Assembly: GCA_907165065.1 (NCBI GenBank)
Contig: OU015530.1
Span: 44,022,965-44,086,964, forward strand
Direction of reading: 5' to 3'
Length of the DNA: 64,000 nucleotides
Source of the DNA: Caprimulgus europaeus
Taxonomy: Eukaryota; Chordata; Aves; Caprimulgiformes; Caprimulgidae
Positions 60,189 to 64,000 of the stretch are shown piece by piece. The notes beneath the pieces were generated by a model, which searched no databases, was not told the DNA's origin, and worked only from the letters and a program-made list of their open reading frames with translations. The translations under genes were made by a program, and so were the position numbers. Every line of letters begins with the position of its first letter. The first letter of the stretch is position 1.

Positions 60189-61673
60189 CTGTGCATTGGA
60201 AAGGTATTTAAGTGAAACGAAGTCTAATATGAAACATAGAACTTGTGACAGTAAGAAAGGAATGTTCACCATCTCAGGACAGATAGAGGGAAAAGAAAAC
60301 TTGGTGGAGACATAATAAAGACACCAATTAATTAAGAACAGCAAAATAAATTTTAGCTCCTTGAAAAACTATTTACAGGCGTTTCTCCCATTTTCCCATT
60401 CTCCTACATTTTTATTTCTTTTCATAAACAAAATAACAAGACTAGGAAAAGCTGATCAAGAACAGTATAATGTGATGGTCTTATCTCCTGGGTGGAGAGC
60501 GCTACAGCACTACTACAGCTCACAATTTTATATATACATAGATGTGATCACTACTGCCTTTGTATCTATCACTGTGTAAATTTGTAAAGCAACACCTAAG
60601 AAAAATGATGCACTAACTGAGACTTCACAACACAGAAAAATGAAACATCTTTGGCTCCCTAGAACACCACCATTTAGCTGCTGTACTTCTGACCTCATCC
60701 ACCCAACCAAATTTTATGCTCCTTACACTCCCTATACAGGAAACAAGATACCCGTATCTCCTGAAGGATGATTTGGAATGGAAAGATCTTTGGCTACAGC
60801 CCTTGCTCAGATGAGAAGAAAGTGTTTAAGTCAATACTTATCTGTCATCATCTATTTTGGAACACCACCACTACTGCTCCTATCCTTTGGGGAGCTGGTG
60901 AGCAATAGATGGATTCTGAGCAAATCAGTTTCAGTATTCTCATAATTCAGTTAAAGCCTAGTGGCTTCTCGGTTTTATTTTTGTATCATAGTCAAAATTG
61001 AGGTAGTAGTAACACTCCTAGCACAGGTACTTCCACGTGCAAAGCAGCCTAGGGAAGTCACAGGACAATACATGCAGCAAAATAATTCAGACACTGGCTG
61101 CTGGAGGATTTTCTAAATAACTTTTGATTTCGGGAATTAACTGCCATCAGAATCTTGTTTCAAGCACTTAAGATGTTTTTCTGGACCTTGCACATTCTAC
61201 TCTTCACTCACCTTTCAGAATAGTCTCAAGACAGCATCTTATTGGTATCTTGTCAAGCACTGAGTAAAGCACTCACTATTACAAGTAAGCTGAGGTCATT
61301 ATCTCTTTTTATTGACACAGTGGTTACACTGAGCCAGTATAACATCATAATCTCAGGCCAGTTGTCTCAGCATTCTTTACTATAATACCTGAGGGTAATT
61401 CTGTAATGAACAGGAGAAGTCAGGTTCACTTTACATCCTCCTTGCAGCTGTGATTCAAGGAAGGTGAAGCGTGTTTTAACACACCGTATGTTCATGACTA
61501 CAGAGAGCTGTTTATGAATAGACATTTTCAATCACTAAATCTATGGATATTCTCATCTCTATCAAGTAGCTATGATCTGTAAGCTACGTAGCACTACTCT
61601 ACAGGGTAGAGGTGACAGACTTTAAAATTGCTGTCCAGTTTTGCATGCAGAGAATTCTGAAGTAGTTTCTCAC
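60189..61673 (-). other. ITGB1: ITGB1 intron, nothing recognised
   Basis: Ordinary AT-rich intron without recognised repeats or coding sequence. Confidence 0.8.
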
Positions 61674-61912
61674 CTCCACAAATCAAACCATTCGATCGAT
61701 CACAGTTGAAGTTATCACATTCACAATATTTGCCAGAATACACTTCATTGGTATTTTCTCTTTTCTTGCATACACATTGCCCACAAATGCATTCTCCATT
61801 GTTACTGCATATTTCTGTACTGTTCTCCCTCCTGCAGTAAGCATCCATGTCCTCACTATTTACTTCATCTGTACTACATTCACATAGTCTTCCAATACGT
61901 CCTTCATTACAT
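61674..61912 (-). CDS. ITGB1: ITGB1 exon, I-EGF repeats 2-3
   Basis: The 239-base exon encodes [60 protein letters not shown] and [19 protein letters not shown]. It corresponds to residues around 510-600 of integrin beta-1. The potential N-glycosylation site NST and all cysteines of the EGF modules are present. The acceptor is TTATCTTGCAG and the donor GGAG|GTGAGA. It begins with the last base of Arg and ends with the first base of Gly. Confidence 0.97.
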
Positions 61913-63906
61913 CTGCAAGATAAAAACATGACTGGAAATATAAACTTAATTAAAAGTCATACAATAAAAAGACTGCGAACATAGCAGAAAGAACACATGT
62001 AAAAGTGACTATTATCTCAAGGAGGACATGCAGAGTTAAACTGCAAATGGGATTTCCAGCTGATATCTACGTAACCATTCTTGAAGCTGCTGGTGCAAAC
62101 TGGACTAAGTTGCTCCTATGCTGATTACTCATTCCAGGTGAGAAACTGTGTCACCACCTCTAACTAAATTGCCACATAACCACTATTAATCCCTCACTCG
62201 TGTGACAGAACAATAATTATTTTAAGTGACTTTTCATTGTAGCTGCTGTCATCTTTCAGTGAAAGGATTTCCCATGTACAGCAATTAGGCAGGGAAGTAG
62301 ATGATCTTCAGAGCTGCTGAGCCAAGATATTTGAGGATCAGCACTTCTCATTATCAAGGTTAAAATATTGATGAACAAATGGAGGTTGTTCTTGTCCCCA
62401 GCAGTGACTGACAAACTGTTGTGAGATCTCAATCAGAGACAATGCTTCCATCAGGATCCTGCTGCTGTTGCAAAAGCAAAAGGCTGTTCTTACCCACGGG
62501 TCTGTTCTGCTCTCTGTGAAACTATGAGGACACCAGTGACAGCAGTACCAAGTTTAATAAGTCTTTCTACACAAAGATAGGAAAAGTCTGATGTTCCCTT
62601 TAAATAAGTAAAGCAAAACCTGACTGCAAATTAGAGCCAATCATCCAGTATTTATGGCCCAAAGTGGGTAATTCTTCAATTTAGACAATACCAAGCAGTT
62701 AGAGAACCATACTTCAGTCTTTCAAACACCCCGTTAACTACCACCAACAAACTCACCAGGCAGGTGTTAGTCAGCTCTACGTCAAAAGTCCTCTAAGACT
62801 GAACTCAGTATCTGTTGCTTTATTTTAATAATAGTCACATATTAAACCATGAAGAATGAGACTTAGAAATTTTATTTCAGTTACAGTTGATTGATCAGGA
62901 ACCAATATTGTTTTTCAAAGTCCCGAATCTTGTTTTCCTAGAGCAGTACTCAAATTCGTTCTGCTCTTGCCATTCTCAAGTGTTTTAAATAAGAAAAAGT
63001 TTTAATTTTTGCTGTGGGTTTCTTGGAGGAGGAAAAAAAAATAAAAAATAAAAAAGAACTAAAACCTTGACTTACTAGGTTGATCTTCAACCAGTCTCCA
63101 CTGAAACGCTAAGATTTTGCTCTGCTTTCATTATGTGCAATTCCAGAAAACCCAGTATCATTTTACTTAATTTTCAAATGTGTAATAAGGAATACACACC
63201 TAATCTATTCCCTGTGATAGGCAACGATGGATATTCCAAAGGCATACGTATAACAAAAGAACTTATAAGTAGTCTGAAAGATTTACAGATATATGCAATT
63301 AGAAGAAACACTTTAGGAAGTTCCCAAAAGCTTAAAAATAAAGCAGAAAGAAGAGATTGGGGATGCCATCCAAAATAAAAAGTTGTTCTTTTATGGCTTT
63401 TTACTCTACCTTGCTATGAAACAGTTGGTGGCAGTCTGGGTAGGAGCTCCTAGCAAAAAACTAGGAAGCCTTCGAATTTCTCAAAATTATCAGACCGCAC
63501 ATTAGAAGGATGTAATTAGATCAGTATGAATACTTGTAAAAATATCACAGATTAATCTCATTCATTCTGTTCCATAAAACCATAATTTTGCCATATTACA
63601 TGGACCTCAAAAATAAACAAACAGAAAAAGCAGCAAGATCTGTATATTTTAAAAGGACTGACTCAAGGCCGAATGCAAATTCTGACTTGTACAACAGTGT
63701 CAATCTAATGAGCAATACAATGAATTTCAGCACATGGATTATTTGCAGAGGTAAAACAGCACATCAAAATATCCTAAAAGAAACAGGTTTGTAACAGTAA
63801 TTCTTGTCCTTTCACTAAAAAGAAAAGTAAAACCAAATAAATGCTAATTAAGGAAACAAAGGTCCTGCTCAAACCCTTTGGGGAAAAAAAAAGTCTATTT
63901 ATTTAC
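61913..63906 (-). other. ITGB1: ITGB1 intron, nothing recognised
   Basis: AT-rich intron with short A-runs (for example near 63034-63055); no transposon or coding segment recognised. Confidence 0.8.
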
Positions 63907-64000
63907 CTGCATGCACCACATTCAAATGTTCCATTTCCTTCATGGCAGGCTGGACTATTAGGTTCTCCTTCACCTTGACACTGACATTCACAGATGAACT
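63907..64000 (-). CDS. ITGB1: ITGB1 exon, end of hybrid/PSI-proximal region into I-EGF 1-2 (cut by window edge)
   Basis: The visible part encodes [20 protein letters not shown] and [11 protein letters not shown], with the donor CATGCAG|GTAAAT. It matches integrin beta-1 in the first EGF-like region, including the NGT glycosylation site and the CGAC module core. Its 5' part lies beyond the right edge. The last two bases begin the Arg codon that is completed in the next exon. Confidence 0.96.

Noticed and set aside
59968-60315. Plus-strand frame of 115 codons
   Set aside because: It is the antisense shadow of the ITGB1 exon at 59966-60188.

Overview
The window looks like a bird macrochromosome segment. 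It is AT-rich and gene-poor, it has two CpG islands, its main repeats are CR1 LINEs with the avian ATTCTGTG-type 3' tail, and it carries one avian ERVL-type solo LTR. The only gene identified beyond doubt is the 3' half of integrin beta-1 (ITGB1), on the minus strand from about 48.5 kb to the right edge. Species cannot be told from this sequence alone.

Layout. A broad CpG island (about 1.0-3.2 kb) contains a short open exon on the minus strand (2059-2161) that starts with ATG and ends in a strong splice donor. From the human gene order EPC1 - CCDC7 - ITGB1 (10p11), it is most simply read as an alternative first coding exon of EPC1, whose body would lie to the left. From 3.2 to 25.6 kb I see no convincing gene. 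The stretch holds CR1 copies of different ages, including a long minus-strand CR1 (about 20.67-24.3 kb) that keeps its 5' region and ORF1 remnants, has lost the endonuclease and the RT catalytic core, and is split by an inverted younger CR1. A second CpG island (25.8-26.24 kb) contains a 52-bp tandem duplication. To its right, an ERVL-type solo LTR (about 27.0-27.5 kb) is followed by several plus-strand stretches shaped like coding exons (30.66, 38.12, 40.31, 44.22 kb, perhaps 46.11 kb), two of them coiled-coil-like. By position and strand these may be the bird CCDC7 gene, ending convergently with ITGB1.

ITGB1 (minus strand). Exons at 63907-64000+, 61674-61912, 59966-60188, 58505-58737, 56260-56426, an alternative exon at about 55565-55645 and the terminal exon (coding 49638-49703) encode the I-EGF repeats, beta-tail domain, transmembrane helix and cytoplasmic tail. 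The sequence contains both alternative C-termini: the common beta-1A tail and the striated-muscle beta-1D tail. The 1D exon has a weak donor, then a long pyrimidine tract and a UGCAUG element in the intron just downstream, which is the arrangement expected of a muscle-regulated exon. A 3' UTR of about 1.16 kb ends after an AATAAA at 48494-48499.

No CRISPR, operon, phage or bacterial-type system is present, and I found no clearly new biological system. The points most worth checking are the putative EPC1 alternative N-terminus, the unconfirmed CCDC7-like exons, and the splicing signals around the beta-1D exon.
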